Assembly (NCBI GenBank): GCA_033961575.1
Contig: CM066740.1
Span: 18,203,501-18,267,500 of the forward strand
Direction: 5' to 3'
Length of the DNA: 64,000 nucleotides
Origin: Aselliscus stoliczkanus
Lineage: Eukaryota > Chordata > Mammalia > Chiroptera > Hipposideridae
Numbering within the stretch: the stretch's first letter is position 1; every line of letters begins with the position of its first letter. A program made the translations under genes and the position numbers. Positions 45,721 through 57,425 of the stretch are shown here, in pieces. Below the pieces are notes generated by a model. That model ran no database searches and had not been told where the DNA came from. It saw only the letters and a program-made list of their open reading frames with translations.

Positions 45721-45827
45721 ATTTATGGAGAGAATTCTTCTTGTGCAGGAAGAGCATTAAGGAACATTATTATCGTTCAGGCAGCTGACCTGATAAAGGA
45801 CAGAGTAAACCTCAAGGGATTTTACAG
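45721..45827 (+). CDS. RAPGEF5: RAPGEF5 coding exon 3 (start of DEP domain)
   Basis: The exon follows TTTTCCACCTAG and ends TTTTACAG|GTAACT. It enters in phase 0 and leaves two bases (AG) for the next codon. It codes for residues 95-129: a short linker (IYGENSSCAG) and the first helix region of the DEP domain, RALRNIIIVQAADLIKDRV, then NLKGFY. DEP domains (Dishevelled/Egl-10/Pleckstrin) target signalling proteins to membranes or receptors. The RALRNIIIVQAADLIKDRV signature is what I remember for RAPGEF5, and it differs from the DEP domains of the cAMP-regulated relatives RAPGEF3/4, which have HLVRD- and HMIKDR-type segments. Confidence 0.93.
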
Positions 45828-48800
45828 GTAACTGTTAGTTCTAACACCTTGTCAAAAATTTTCCTTGTGAAAAAAAATGTGTTAAAATCATCACCTTGAT
45901 CACAGAGAGATAGGCTGTATCAGCAGTAGGAGGGGTTGGTCAGTTTGTTTGAAGCATCTATTCTGAATACTGATGGTGACTTATCTTTTTTTTAAACTTA
46001 GCTGAGTGTTTGTTAGTAGTTGGACTCCTGGTTCTGACATTAAGGTCTGGAATCCCCAGCCCCATGTGTAGATGGGTTCCCGAGAGTCTCTGCCTTCTCT
46101 GAGATGGGATATTTTATAGTAATTTTACTGGGCACGTGCTGCACTGGGACTTCAGTAATATAGTTTCCCTCTGCAGAGACCTAGCAAGGCTCTCAGAGGA
46201 CTCTGTAGGTCCCTGGGCTGACAGAACTGCTGCTCAGCTCACCAGATGAGACTGAGCATCCTCCTGGGGCACTTTGAAGAGGGGGAGGGGCAGGTTGCCA
46301 TAGGGATGGCGTTTTTCTGCCTTGGCCAGAAATAAGGGCAGAGGTACCAGAGTAAATGGGTGGGTTAATGGCCAGTTTTAAAGGACAGCTGGACCAAGAG
46401 AGTCATCACTTAGAAAGTTTGGAGCACATGTTTTCATTTTCTGGAGCAGTTTTAAAAAAAAAAAAAAGAAAAGAAAATTTTCATCTTTTTATTATTTTTT
46501 CATCTTTTTGTTATTTTAAGTGAAGCTATTACACCACATTACACAATACCAAAAGAAAACTACAAAAATAAAACAAAACTTAAAAAAACAACAACTACCA
46601 TTTATTACCATTATTCTTTCTTATAGAAATGAGATTGTAATACCATAAAGAATAGGACGAGTATTCAGAATAAGTGACAGCAAAATAAAGTAGGAAAGAT
46701 TTCCAGGATATAAAGGACATTTCTTTAAGTTAACTAAATTTAGACACTCATTTTTTTTCCCTTTTTTTAAACTAAAGCTGTATAAATCTTTGGGTCTAGA
46801 TGTGAGCAAGCTGCTTATAGAACTCGTTTTAGCTAGCACAGAAGGCTCCATGTAACATCTGTTGTTCTCAGTTTAGTTATGTGATCTCGATGGATATAGA
46901 TTGCAAAAAGATTGGGAGATGTCCGTTAATCAAGTTCATGAAAAAGCACTATCCATCCCAGAGAGAACATACTTAGGGTTTAATGGGAACAGAATGGGGA
47001 GAGAGCATGTGTTTTGCTATTTCTGGTTCCCAATGGTGGGGCCAGAATCCCCTTTCTTTTATAACCTAAGGACTGATGAATAGTCTGGGTTGAAAGACAA
47101 AGTGCTAATATGATGGTCGAGGACAGATTATTTTCCTATGTCTGGTTGTAACTGGAGGTAGACTGTTCCCCACGTACCACAGGAGAATTACTTGCAAAAC
47201 TGCTCTCTGAATCCCGTCACCCCATTTATTAGTAATAAATAGTTCTGTCTGCACTACCATGAATTAATTGCTAAAAATATAACCAGAGACGGAAGGAAGC
47301 CAAGAGATATCAAATGTTCAGCTCCAGAGACTGGTAAAGTTAATGCTTTGTTCCAGCACTCACATTGGCCGTGTCGCCAATCACCTCCATATTGCAGTGT
47401 TCTACCTCATACTGTAACAGCGTGTAGATCTGTCTGTATGCGGAACAACTTCTGGATTCAGTACAAGACTGAAAATATTCTGGGAGGAAAAACTCTGTCG
47501 GTATTCAGATTGCTGCCTTCCCACCATCTCCGTTTTCTTCCTCACTGCGGTCCCCTGAATCCTGTGGATTTAGGTATTTTAACTGGATTGTCGTGGGCCT
47601 GGTCAGAGGTCAGGGGAGTGAGTTACATGCAGAGGCAGCGCACCTCATTGTTAACTAATGTTGTCATGGCAATATTATGTTTTAGTGTATTGACTCAGCC
47701 TTGCCCCCCAAACAGGGTGAGCCCTTCCCATTGACAAGATAGAGCTGGGGGACTCGGACTTTGTGGTCACTAGTGTCACTTACGAGCCAGTTAGAAGTGA
47801 GGACTCTCAGGCACCCCTTCCTGCCCGACCCTCCATACTGCCTCAGAATCCGTACATTTACAGGATCTTCCAGGGGACTCCTAAATGGGATTTTGAGAAA
47901 GCCCAGTCTAAGAAATTTCTTCCCTGTCACTTGTAAACAAACACATACACATATATCTAGCCACTTTTGGCAATTTGTCAGTGTAGTTTGTTCAGTCAAC
48001 GTTTTGTTGTGTCATTGCATATTCCAGGTGACATCAGACATGGATTAGGCTGAGGAGCTGTATTTTTTCTGAGAATAAAGATTAAAAAAGAGAGTGTTTA
48101 ATCCATGTGATAAAAGTGCTTCGGGCAGTTAGCTTGAAGATGCTAATTGACAGGTGTTGAGGAATTCATTAACACCTTGAGCCTTTAAATCAAAGGTGTC
48201 CTATAGAATTAGAAGTTAATATTGGTCTAATTGCCTGTATTGTTACAATCTGTTTTCTCATTTTGTTTAAAAAAACATCCATTTATCTGACTGTTAATCT
48301 TTCTAATGTCTTAATGCTAACTGACAATTAAACATGTCTGGTTTTGCCTTAATTGCCTTAGAATATCTTACCAACAGTAGCACTGTACCAAAAAAAAGTG
48401 ATGGTTTATCAAAAGCTAGAATATTTGATTAAATATCTCAGCACAAAAGGTTCCTATCTTTGGGGTGGTCAGTTAGCTAAGGTGGTTAGAGCGCAGTGCT
48501 CACAACACCAAGGTTTCCAGTTCTATCCTCACGTGGGCCACGGAGCTGCGCCCTCCACAACTAAAGTGAAGACAGCTACTTGACTTGGAGCTGATGGGTC
48601 CTGGAAAACACACTGTTCCCCAATAGAATCCTTTAAAAAAGAAAAAGCTTTCTATCTTATATTTTCTTTACTCTAGAAAATGTAGGTTACTGTATGATGT
48701 CTAGGTATTTGAGCCTATGCCAATCACAAGAGAGAGGAAAACATTTTTCTGTTTTAGGAATACAAATAAAGTTGACATCTTTTGGTCCTTAGCTACCAAA

Positions 48801-49498
48801 GGTAGAACAAATATAGCCATTTACATGATACATCTTTATAATAAAACATTTTGGTGACAGTTTCTCATAAGGAAGAGTGAGATTCAATGAAATTTCTGCA
48901 AATGAAAAACCATATTTCAGAAATTTTTCCTCTTTTAATTTTTCATTAGAGGCTAATAGAGGAGGCAACATAAGTGTGAAGATACTGCTTGTAATGCCCA
49001 GATTAGGGCATTTGTTGAATACAGTTCTGTATTTTAGGACAGATTACAGAGAATATTTTTTGTGTGTGTAATTGGTGGGATCCATCACACTCTGGGTTTA
49101 AGGGTTTTATGATCTAGGTTGCTTAACTAGATTGCTTAGATTATATTAAAAAGATTAACAGTCAAATTTATTGTTCTTTGAGACAAATTTTAGGATTTAA
49201 TCTCTGAAGAGTAGCAAACAAAACTCTACATTTCTCACTGTGGTCCCAACTTTGTCCAACCTTCTTGGCATTATTTTACTCTCAAAGAGATTAGATAAAA
49301 ATCTACAAATGGATGAATCAAAATTTATCGCCACCAACTTGAGGGCCTTATCTCATCAAGAGTGAAGCATTCTCTTTATATAAAGGACTGCTAAATGTAT
49401 TCCTTCATTTTTCAAATTTATGTATTTTGAGAACTTACTGTGTATCTGGTCTGTCCTAATTGTTGGAGTTTAATAGTGAGGTTATACATAGTCCTTGT
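45828..49498. other. Intron 3, left part
   Basis: Intron 3 starts at 45828. It holds A- and T-runs (46452-46500), one Ves-like SINE at 48461 and otherwise little I can name. A MER5-like fragment may lie near 47810-47915 (GCCTCAGAATCCGTACATTT). Open frames at 47348-47734 and 47682-47999 overlap on opposite strands and lack domains. Confidence 0.45.
48461..48648 (+). mobile_element. Ves-like tRNA SINE
   Basis: GGGGTGGTCAGTTAGCTAAG head, CTCACAACACCAAGGTTTCC, body ACTTGACTTGGAGCTGATGG, tail TGTTCCCCAATAGAATCCTT. A target duplication of about 9 bp (TCCTATCTT/TTCTATCTT) lies at 48452-48460 and 48650-48658. Confidence 0.85.
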
Positions 49499-49516
49499 TC
49501 TCCTAAAAATAATTCT

Positions 49517-49667
49517 TTTTTTTTAAATTTTTTTTAGCTGAGCCATCCTGTCACCTGTTGGCAGCTCAACGGCAACTCAGCTCAGGCTGGCATTGGACCG
49601 CCATTGCTCAGAGTTCAGCTCGCACTCTTGAGAGAGCTCTTAACCAACTGAGCCACTCGGCCGGCCC
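49517..49667 (-). mobile_element. Short tRNA SINE, second head type, copy 2
   Basis: On the minus strand GGGCCGGCCGAGTGGCTCAG head, then a body ending CAGGATGGCTCAGCTAAA before poly-A. It is the same type as the copy at 19865. An 18-bp target duplication with two mismatches (CTCCTAAAAATAATTCTT and CTCCTGAAAATTATTCTT) flanks it. Confidence 0.85.
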
Positions 49668-49975
49668 CTCCTGAAAATTATTCTTAAGTGAAGAAAGCAG
49701 ATATTATTCAGAAAGATGCATAATTGATAAATGTTAGGCAATGTGTAATTACGAAAGGTTAGGTGATTTGAAGAAAAAGTACAAGAGGATATGATTCTGA
49801 GTTTCTTGAAGGAAGTGATATTTGAGCTGAAATCTGAAGAAGAGGTCCATGTCATTTATTCTTGAGTCACTTGTTTATAAAAAAGCAAGCCCATGAAAGG
49901 GATGGTATTAAATGTCAATTTTTGACAAATGAGCGGCAATAATGTCTTATGTGAATGGTTTTGTTTTTTGACCAG

Positions 49976-50097
49976 GAGAAGCTGTGTTGGGTCAGAACTC
50001 GTGGACTGGCTTCTGGAACACTGTCCTTTTGTCCAGTGTAGATCGATGGCCATAGGAGTCTGGCAGATCCTCCTGGATATGAGAATCATGTCATCAG
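49976..50097 (+). CDS. RAPGEF5: RAPGEF5 coding exon 4 (DEP core)
   Basis: The exon follows TTTTTTGACCAG and ends TCATCAG|GTTAGT, entering in phase 2 and leaving in phase 1. It completes Arg130 and codes for residues 131-170. It contains the DEP core: SCVGSELVDWLLEH, the phosphoinositide- or membrane-facing loop region PFVQCRSMAIGV, then WQILLDMRIMSS. The GSELVDWL and A-I-G-V-W motifs are standard DEP landmarks. An arginine (AGA) stands at residue 166, where I remember glycine (LLDMGIM) in the human protein and where DEP domains generally have glycine. Confidence 0.95.
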
Positions 50098-50950
50098 GTT
50101 AGTACTACATGTTTTGAAGGCACAGAATCATCACTTTATTAAGCTACCAGACCAAAATATACTTGATTTTCTAGAGGATGTTACAATCTGGATGGAAATT
50201 GGTTTTGCAGGTAAATATTTGCATTCTCTCTTATTTTATAAATAAAAGTGACAGGTCATCATTTGATTGTTATTTCTCTCACATCTTTTGTAAAAATAAT
50301 TGGGTAGCTGCTGATTCATAGGCTTCCCTCTATAAGAGTCTTTTCCCTTAACCTCCACCCTTCTCTACTCAAGATGATGTTCACAATTTTATTTTTTACA
50401 TCAGTGACATGTTTAGTTGCCCTAAATGTGTGATTTATCTTGCTTTACTTAGAATAATCATCAGAAACTGATTTTATGAGTAGAATGTGTATGCCATTTT
50501 GATTGACTAAGTAATTGTGAACAGTTAGAGATACGGCCTATGAAAATTAGCTGTTTAAACTGAACAGAAAATTGATGTTAACTAAAAACTAATAAAAGAG
50601 ATGGTGGATAGCTCTTTTCTTAGTTGAGTCAGGGTATTGAAGAATTAGCAGTCAAATTTCTATTGCACAGGTGCTGGTTGGTCACTACAAAACACTGTTT
50701 TTCTTATAGGTAATAAATATTGAGGGCCAGAGAACATTCTAAAGTTCAGAAAGGCATATCCTAAGTCCCATCGTGAAAGAATGGTACATATGGGGATATA
50801 GGTGTCATCTTAGTGAGTTAATAATACCTAATACCTGATATTCTTATTTAGAAAACCAGCTATCTACCTTTGAGAAATGGTATCAGCTTGCTTGTGAGGT
50901 TAAAACATTTTATGTTGATATTTTTAGGAAAATCTCCAATTCTTGACTCC
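50098..50950. other. Intron 4, left part, no feature recognised
   Basis: AT-rich intronic sequence directly after exon 4; no repeat, exon or RNA gene recognised. Confidence 0.45.
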
Positions 50951-50955
50951 TTTAA

Positions 50956-51163
50956 AACAGTGTTACCCAACCTCAGTACATTTTGGGCTACATAATTCTT
51001 AGTTGTAGGGGGTTGTCCTGCTCGTAATATGATGGGTAGCAGCATCTCTTTCTTCTACCCACCAGATGCCGGTAGCACCCCCCAGCTGTGACAACCAAAA
51101 ATATCTCCAGGCATTGCCAAATGTTCCTGAGCGAGTACAGTTGTCCTGGTTGAGAACCAGTGA
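50956..51163. mobile_element. MER5-group hAT-Charlie element
   Basis: Left CAGTGTTACCCAACCTCAGT, interior TAGGGGGTTGTCCTGCTCGT and GATGCCGGTAGCACCCCCCA, then ATCTCCAGGCATTGCCAAAT, and right TCCTGGTTGAGAACCAGTG. The ends are short inverted repeats (CAGTG...CAGTG mirrored as CACTG on the other strand), typical of hAT elements. Subfamily MER5B or a relative. Confidence 0.75.
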
Positions 51164-51409
51164 TCTCAAACTTGCCATCGATTTGTATTTGAGTATCACT
51201 AAAGTAATTAAATGTATTCATTTGCTTTGGGACACTAAAAAAAAATTTCTCCCCATTCTCTTTGAATTACTATAAATTTTACCTATCCCTAAAGCAGGAA
51301 AATGATAAAATAAGATGTGAATATGCTAGCCAAAACTTCAAGTAATAAAAATCGATTGGTCAGTAAATCCTTTTTAATTCAATAGGATTTTTGACATGAA
51401 TGGATTTAG

Positions 51410-51531
51410 GTTTTTTTTTTGTTGTTGTTGTTTTTTAAAGGGCAGTGTCACTGGCCCTCATACATGGGATACGAACCGGGGCCGCTGGTGTCCCAGGCCA
51501 GCTCTTAACCACCGCGCCACTTGGCCGGCCC
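51410..51531 (-). mobile_element. Short tRNA SINE (head only), copy 2, 146 bp before exon 5
   Basis: On the minus strand GGGGCCGGCCAAGTGGCGCGG head, ending GCCAGTGACACTGCCCTTT before poly-A. A perfect 15-bp target duplication CATGAATGGATTTAG lies at 51395-51409 and 51532-51546. Because it is antisense to the gene, its poly-T gives a pyrimidine-rich tract followed by AAAG|GG, an acceptor-like sequence. Confidence 0.9.
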
Positions 51532-51677
51532 CATGAATGGATTTAGAACATATACTTATAGTCCTATCCCTGGATTCTTCCTAGTAATTAGCAGGACTTT
51601 CAATTTAGTATTTGGTTTATGACTCTCTAAATAATATACTTTAAAAAACTGATTTACACCTTTTTTGTTTCCAACAG

Positions 51678-51846
51678 TGGACCAGCATTTATACTTTCAA
51701 GATACCTATGTTTTCTACCAGTTTTCATCTGATGAATGTAGCTACTTGTACTGTGAATTTGAAAGAGAAGAAGAGTGGCAGAATGGTGTCAAACTTCTAC
51801 TGCAACTTGTGCCTCTCATTCCCACTAGAACTGGCATCTGTGAACT
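51678..51846 (+). CDS. RAPGEF5: RAPGEF5 coding exon 5 (end of DEP domain)
   Basis: The exon follows TTTTGTTTCCAACAG and ends GAACT|GTAAGT, entering in phase 1 and leaving two bases (CT) for residue 227. It codes for residues 171-226: the C-terminal DEP strand VDQHLYFQDTYVFYQF, with the F-x-D-x-Y-x-FYxF motif that closes DEP domains, then SSDECSYLYCEFEREEEWQ, an acidic stretch, and LLLQLVPLIP. Matches to remembered RAPGEF5 are very close. No further exon is seen in the remaining 12 kb. Confidence 0.95.
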
Positions 51847-51999
51847 GTAAGTAGATGCTCTTTTGTTCCGTTGTTAAACTGTTCTCACTTAGGGAACATT
51901 TACTGTATCTAGGGACTATGCTGTGCCCTTTAAGACCTCCATCTCCTTGAAAAGGTACTCATTCTATTAACATTTCTCAGATGAAGTTCAGAAAGGTAC

Positions 52000-52110
52000 A
52001 ATAAATTGCTGAAAATTAAATCAGCTAATAAATGACTGAACTGGTTGGTATTCAAATCCCAGAAGCCATGCCTTGCCAACTGCACCATGCTGCACCATGC
52101 CCCTTCTGAT
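52000..52110 (-). repeat. MIR SINE fragment
   Basis: Antisense MIR order: AGAAAGGTACAATAAATTGC, TAATAAATGACTGAACTGGT, ATTCAAATCCCAGAAGCCAT. Diverged. Confidence 0.6.
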
Positions 52111-52784
52111 TTAATCATTGTGATATGAGTAGATGATCTAAATTAGAAATAAATATGATTTGGCTTGAGTTGGGATTAAAATAATAACTCAGATTTTGTG
52201 TACTACCCAAGCCGTGGCTTTCCTAAGAAAGAACTCAACAGACACTTCTGAAAATAATCTAGAAGCAACATTTGGCAAATTAAAACACATGAGTCATTAT
52301 CACATGAAGATACTGAATCACTATATGATTAAAATTAATTAAAATGAACTCATTAGAGAAGGTTTGGGGACAGGACTTGTCATGACACGGCAATTCTGAC
52401 ATGCCTTTGTTTATTCATGGCATTATGACAAGCTTACTTCAGTATGGTGAATTACAGATTAAAAATTCCAGTTAATAACTTTTGCATATTCAGTTAGTAA
52501 CTTCTCCATATTTAGTTAATAACTTTTACATATTCAGTTTTCTGATTACATTCCCATACTGTTGACTCTTTCAGTTCTGTGAGATTCGCAGGGCAAGTGA
52601 CATTTTCCTTATCTCATGGGTAAGAAAGTAGGTTCAGGGAGAAACACCTACAATCATAACAAAGATAAATTACTCTTATTTAAAAAATGATGATTAATAC
52701 TGAACAGTTAGTACAGGCTTTTAGAAAAATAGGTGTTAGAATACTAACGAGACACTGTGCTAATAGAAAGGTTGATTGTGTAGA

Positions 52785-53010
52785 ACATGTTTTGTGTCAG
52801 GAACTTAGTTAGTGCTTTATATTCATTATTTCATCTTCAGATGAATTCTATAAGGCAGTTACTACTATTATCCCTAATTTGTAAGTAAGGAAACTGAGGC
52901 ACAGAAGTCAGGTAACCTGTCCAGGGTCACACAAGTGGTGAGTGGAGTGTTTAGGGTTTGAATGCATGTCTGCCTACTTCTAACCCACATGCTTTTATCA
53001 CCTGCTCCCA
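52785..53010 (-). repeat. MIR SINE, nearly complete
   Basis: Antisense MIR order: TTAGTGCTTTATATTCATTA, CTACTATTATCCCTAATTTG, AAGGAAACTGAGGCACAGAA, CTGTCCAGGGTCACACAAGT, then GGTTTGAATGCATGTCTGCC. Confidence 0.85.
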
Positions 53011-53279
53011 GGTTCCTACGAGTTATGGGGGTCATGCTAGCTTCCCTTTCTGAGATGTTATAAAACAGAAGTTATCATTAGACTTACTCTGAAATGGTTA
53101 TGAATTCTCTACTACTGGTGATAGAGGGCCTTGCAATGGTAAAGCAAAATTCAAATATAACTCACCACTCAATTGTCTAAGTATGAAAAATGTTCTTTAG
53201 GGTAATACGCTTTTAATATAGGTCAGAAGTTTCCTGAGAAAAGTGAAGGAGCATTGCAGTATTTATTGAAGGAGCAATT

Positions 53280-53945
53280 AAAATGTATTGGGGTGACAAT
53301 GATTAGTAAAATTATATAGGTTTCAAGTGTACAATTCTGTAATACATCATCTGTATATCACATTGTGTGTTTACCACCCAGAGTCAGTTAGTTCTTCCAT
53401 CACCATATATTTGACCCCCTTTACCTTCTTCTATTCCCTTCCCCCTTACCCTCTGGTAACCACTAAACTGTTGTCTGTGTCTTTGAGTTTTTGTTTCTTT
53501 ATTTGCTTGTCTTATTCCTTTCTTGCTTTCAGTTTTATATCCCACAGATCAGTGAAGTCATATGGTTCTCGACTTTTTCTACCTGACTTATTTTGCTTAG
53601 CATAATAATCTCAAGATCCACCCATGTTGTCACAAATGGCACTATTTCATCTTTTCTTATAGCAGAATAGTATTCCATTGTGTATATATACCACATCTTC
53701 TTTATCCAATCATCTGTCAAAAGACATTTTGGTTGTTTCCGTGTCTTGGCCACGATAAATAAAGCTGCAATGAACATCAAAGCACATATATCCTTACAGA
53801 TAAATGTTTTCAGATTGTTTGGGTAGGTACCCAGGAGAGGGATTGCTGGGTCATATGGTAATTCCATTCTTAATTTTTTGAGGAACCTTCACACTGCCTT
53901 CCATAGCAGCTGCACCAATCTGCATTCACCCACAGTGTATGAGTG
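53280..53945 (-). mobile_element. 5'-truncated L1 with readable ORF2 C-terminus
   Basis: The L1 3' UTR complement occupies the left (GGGGTGACAATGATTAGTAA, CAAGTGTACAATTCTGTAAT). The minus-strand frame 53867-53535 reads [12 protein letters not shown], then WIKKMWYIYTMEYYSAIRKD and ATTW-type text (VTTWVDLEIIMLSKISQ), the C-terminal end of L1 ORF2p. It is open for 110 codons but runs past the expected stop into UTR, and the upstream RT and endonuclease are missing, so it is a pseudogene fragment. It is younger-looking than the other L1 pieces here. Confidence 0.9.
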
Positions 53946-54765
53946 GTAAGGCTTTTGAAACTAGACGTAGCTGTGACTTGCTTTGACGCTAACATTCTCT
54001 AGCAGCTCTTTACCATTTCCTGTCCTGAATGCAAGATGAACGTGTGTGCAGTCCCCTGGGCATACCCAGACTAGGGGCAGCTGAAATCAAGCAAGCAGTC
54101 CTCATGCTTTGGCTCCACTCCCTCCTCCTCCACTTAGAAAGTTGATTGAAATGCCAATGAGTGAGATGACCTTGTACACAGGAAACCCTGAGTCTACTTT
54201 AAATTCTAAAACTGAAAATATTTTTAAAATTTGGGTCTTAGGATTCATTCCAGATTACTTACAATCTTTTGTCACACTGATAATTGAACACAAATGTCAT
54301 ATGCCTCTGGATCTGAGAATCACTGTAGCATGCCTTGTTTATCAGCAAATTTTTTCTGTCAGAGTGAACACACGCATCTTGGAGTGGTAAACCCTCTGGA
54401 AAAATTGTCATTGGGGAGCTATGGATCTTTTGTCCCATATTATAAGTACTCAATATAAAAATATAAAATTAATGAACCATCGCAAGTCTCTTGTAGAGAG
54501 AGAGATATCATATACATTTTCTATACTAGAGTTATAAGCTAATTTCTAAGCTATAGTAGAATGTTTTGGGCTAAATTTTGGAAAGCCACGGTTTGGGTTA
54601 TGCAGACTTGGAGTAAACTATAGTCAGAAAAAAAGATGCCAGGAACAGTGTCCTCTTTCATTTGTCACAGCCCTTCCTGGTTTGATGTGTATGATCCTGT
54701 CATAACTTCTGCTCTAATCGGGTGAGCTCCATTCCTTCTGCCCCAGTCCCACGTTCATTATCCTC
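53946..54765. other. Intron 5 segment, no feature recognised
   Basis: Ordinary intronic sequence without a recognised repeat, exon or RNA gene. The frame 54109-54390 has no known domain. Confidence 0.4.
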
Positions 54766-54769
54766 CCAT

Positions 54770-54960
54770 GCCCGTGTGTTGCTCTGCTCTTTCCTTTGCC
54801 TCTTTTCTGTCTAGTCAAATTCTACCCACCCCTCAAGGGGGAGCCCAAGTCCTACCTTGACTGCAAAACTTCCATGATGGCTTTAGTCCTTGTCGGTCTT
54901 TCTTTCAGTAACTTACTGTTCTTACTGTTCGTATCAAAAAAATTTTTCGTTCTTCGGTAA
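54770..54960 (+). repeat. L2-like fragment (tentative)
   Basis: CTCTGCTCTTTCCTTTGCCT, CACCCCTCAAGGGGGAGCCC and CCTACCTTGACTGCAAAACT resemble the L2 3' region. Diverged. Confidence 0.45.
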
Positions 54961-57035
54961 TTCTCAACCCTATCCATTCTGCTATGTTAGCCATTACTTT
55001 TACTACTGAAATGCCCTCTAAAGTCTGCTTGATTCATTAACTTAGGTTGACTACTGATGAGTTGAAAACCCAGCCTTGTGGTCTTTCTATTAACCTTTTT
55101 CATACTTGAAGATTGTTAAGGCCTGTCTATGTGGCTATCCATTAGATCCCTCGAATTTGCTATTCTCTCTCTAAATCTCTTTAAAACTATGTAAGGAAAC
55201 CACTTAATGTCTCTATGTAAACACAATCTGTTCTGTACAAATGCATTTTTAAAAAGAAAAGTGGATTTTTTTCCATTTAAAAAAAAAAATGTTTAAAGCC
55301 GGCAGGGAGCTAGAGCTGCTGCAGGTTTCTAGGCTAGTTTAAGGAAACGAAATTCCTATTCTATAAAAAATAACTTTTCTATCCAAACTGAATAGGTAGT
55401 TGGAAAGAAGTGAGTAAATCGGTTGTCAAGGGTATTATCTCTTGGGGAAAAGAATAATAGTCATGGCATCTCATTCAAACGGAAAGCCAATTCAAGTCAT
55501 CTAGAATGTACTTTCCTCTAACTCGTTTTTTTATGGAGGTGGGGGTGGAGTGAGTAGGAATGCTGAAGTAACAGTGTAGGGAAAGGCAGCTTAATAATTC
55601 CTTTAGAACTAGTGGGATGTTTCTCTCTAACACTGACTTGGTTGAGAATTTAAGCTGTGAGGAAGCTTCGCTATTTCAATTCAGCCACCATTGCAGCAGC
55701 TCTCAGCTTGCCAGGGGTGAGTCTGGGGGTGCTCTGAATAGCCGTGTCTTGACCTTGAATACATAAAACTATATTCTATTGATTACAGGATAGTTAACAT
55801 TTATGCTGTTTTTTTTAAAAGTTGTAGAGGATTGCCAAACTAAAACTCACACCACACTCAGACACGTAAAGAAAAATGAGGCTTCATTTTTCTCTAAGCA
55901 GTCTTTCCGTGGGCCTCCATCCCACTGGATAGCCAGAAAGAGGGGAAAAAGAAGCCATATAATTTTAGTTTAATCTCACACATCATCCTTTAGTTAGCCG
56001 TTTAGCATGTTTTGGTTAAAAGGCTCAGTCTCTCTATGCCCCCTCCCTCATCCTCAGCAGAGAGCCTATGGGTATACGACGAGTGGCCTGGGACCGTGGA
56101 CCCTGGCAGAGCAGGCTTTCCTGGTAGTGGGCCCTTCCTCAGCCTCACGGATGTTGCCTAGTCAATGGGCAGCCAATTCTCCAGTGACCCCAAAGGTGAA
56201 ACTGGGGTGTTCTGGTGCATCTGTTGTTAAGCCCGGGGCTGGTGTAAGTTGGGTCTTTCTCTTCGGGCTCCATCTGGTGGTCCTGCCTGGCTGATATGCC
56301 TCCCTGGCTGATATGCATTGCCAGTGCTCCTGAGGTCTGGCTGTGGCTTCCACAGACATCCCATCCAGCCACCCTACCTCTGCTCAGAGAGCTCCCTCGC
56401 TTTGCGTCCCCACCTGACTTTTCCTGATTCTAACCCTTTTTAAAAACTCATACCTGTTCGTTGTTGTTACGTTGTTGAGCAGTGTACTTCATTGGCTGGT
56501 GTGCTAACAGTCAGATTCCTCATTAAGCAGCTCTAGGGAAAGCTCAGACCAGGGTTAAGATGAATTTCTTAGCATTCATGATCCCGTGGTCTAGGTAGAG
56601 AAGCAGAAAAACACTTGGGTAGATGGAACAGTGGGTAGGGCATGAAATGGGAGACAGGTGACATGTGGAGGCAGTCCAGGCAGCTCTATGTGTCTGGAAC
56701 AGTAGGTCACAGCCAGGACTCAGACTCTGACAGGGGTGGGAAGTAAGGCTCAGGTTGATTCAGGGGACTGCAAATCCATAGGGAAGCCAAGCATTATCTT
56801 TACATTGAATAAAGGGAATGACTTACCTGTAAGTCATTCATTTCAGCAATGCTGCTGAAAGAGCGTGTTACTTGAATTCACAGTAATGTGTTTGTCAAGT
56901 ATTTGCTCAGTCAACATGTGCAGAGTTTACAGGTCTGTGATCTGTTTCTATATTAAAGGGGTTCCCCAACTTTAAAAATGGAGAACAACTAGCTTAGTCA
57001 CTTAGTGGAAGCTGCCCTGGCAGTGACAACAGTAA
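54961..57035. other. Intron 5 segment, no feature recognised
   Basis: About 2 kb of intron. The region 56000-56400 is GC-richer and gives overlapping open frames on both strands, with an adjacent duplication of GGCTGATATGCCTCCCTGGC around 56288-56318. No domain or RNA gene recognised. Confidence 0.45.
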
Positions 57036-57039
57036 TAAA

Positions 57040-57235
57040 AACAGTAATAACAATAATAGTTAACACTTCTATAGCACTTGCCATGCAGGAGGCACTGTTC
57101 TGAGCATTATTTTATATAATGAATCATTTAGCACAACAGTTTGAAGTTACTGTTATGATTTTTCAGACGACGAAACTGAGGCCAGGCAGATTACCTAACT
57201 TGTCAAAGGGGCAGGCATCTATACAGCAATGTGAA
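57040..57235 (-). repeat. MIR SINE fragment
   Basis: Antisense MIR order: AACACTTCTATAGCACTTGC, AGGCACTGTTCTGAGCATTA, GACGACGAAACTGAGGCCAG, TTACCTAACTTGTCAAAGGG. Confidence 0.8.
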
Positions 57236-57271
57236 TAAAGGCAGAAAATGAAGTTGGAAGTAACCTCTATC

Positions 57272-57425
57272 AGTGGTTCTCAAGCTTGGTGCTTTTAAGA
57301 AATAAAGAGGTGTAACCTGAGATCTACTGAATCAGGATTGGGATGGAGAATGAGATACAGATATCAGTATTTTTTTGTGGCATTCAAAAGGCACATCAGC
57401 ATGCACACCAAGGTTGAGAACTACT
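57272..57425 (+). mobile_element. MER5-like hAT-Charlie element, intact termini
   Basis: CAGTGGTTCTCAAGCTTGGT at the left and CAAGGTTGAGAACTACTG at the right are near-perfect mirror ends. The interior is diverged (GATCTACTGAATCAGGATTG). Confidence 0.85.

Noticed and set aside
53535..53867. 110-codon minus-strand frame
   Set aside because: It is the C-terminal end of L1 ORF2p plus UTR read-through in a 5'-truncated L1, not a host gene.
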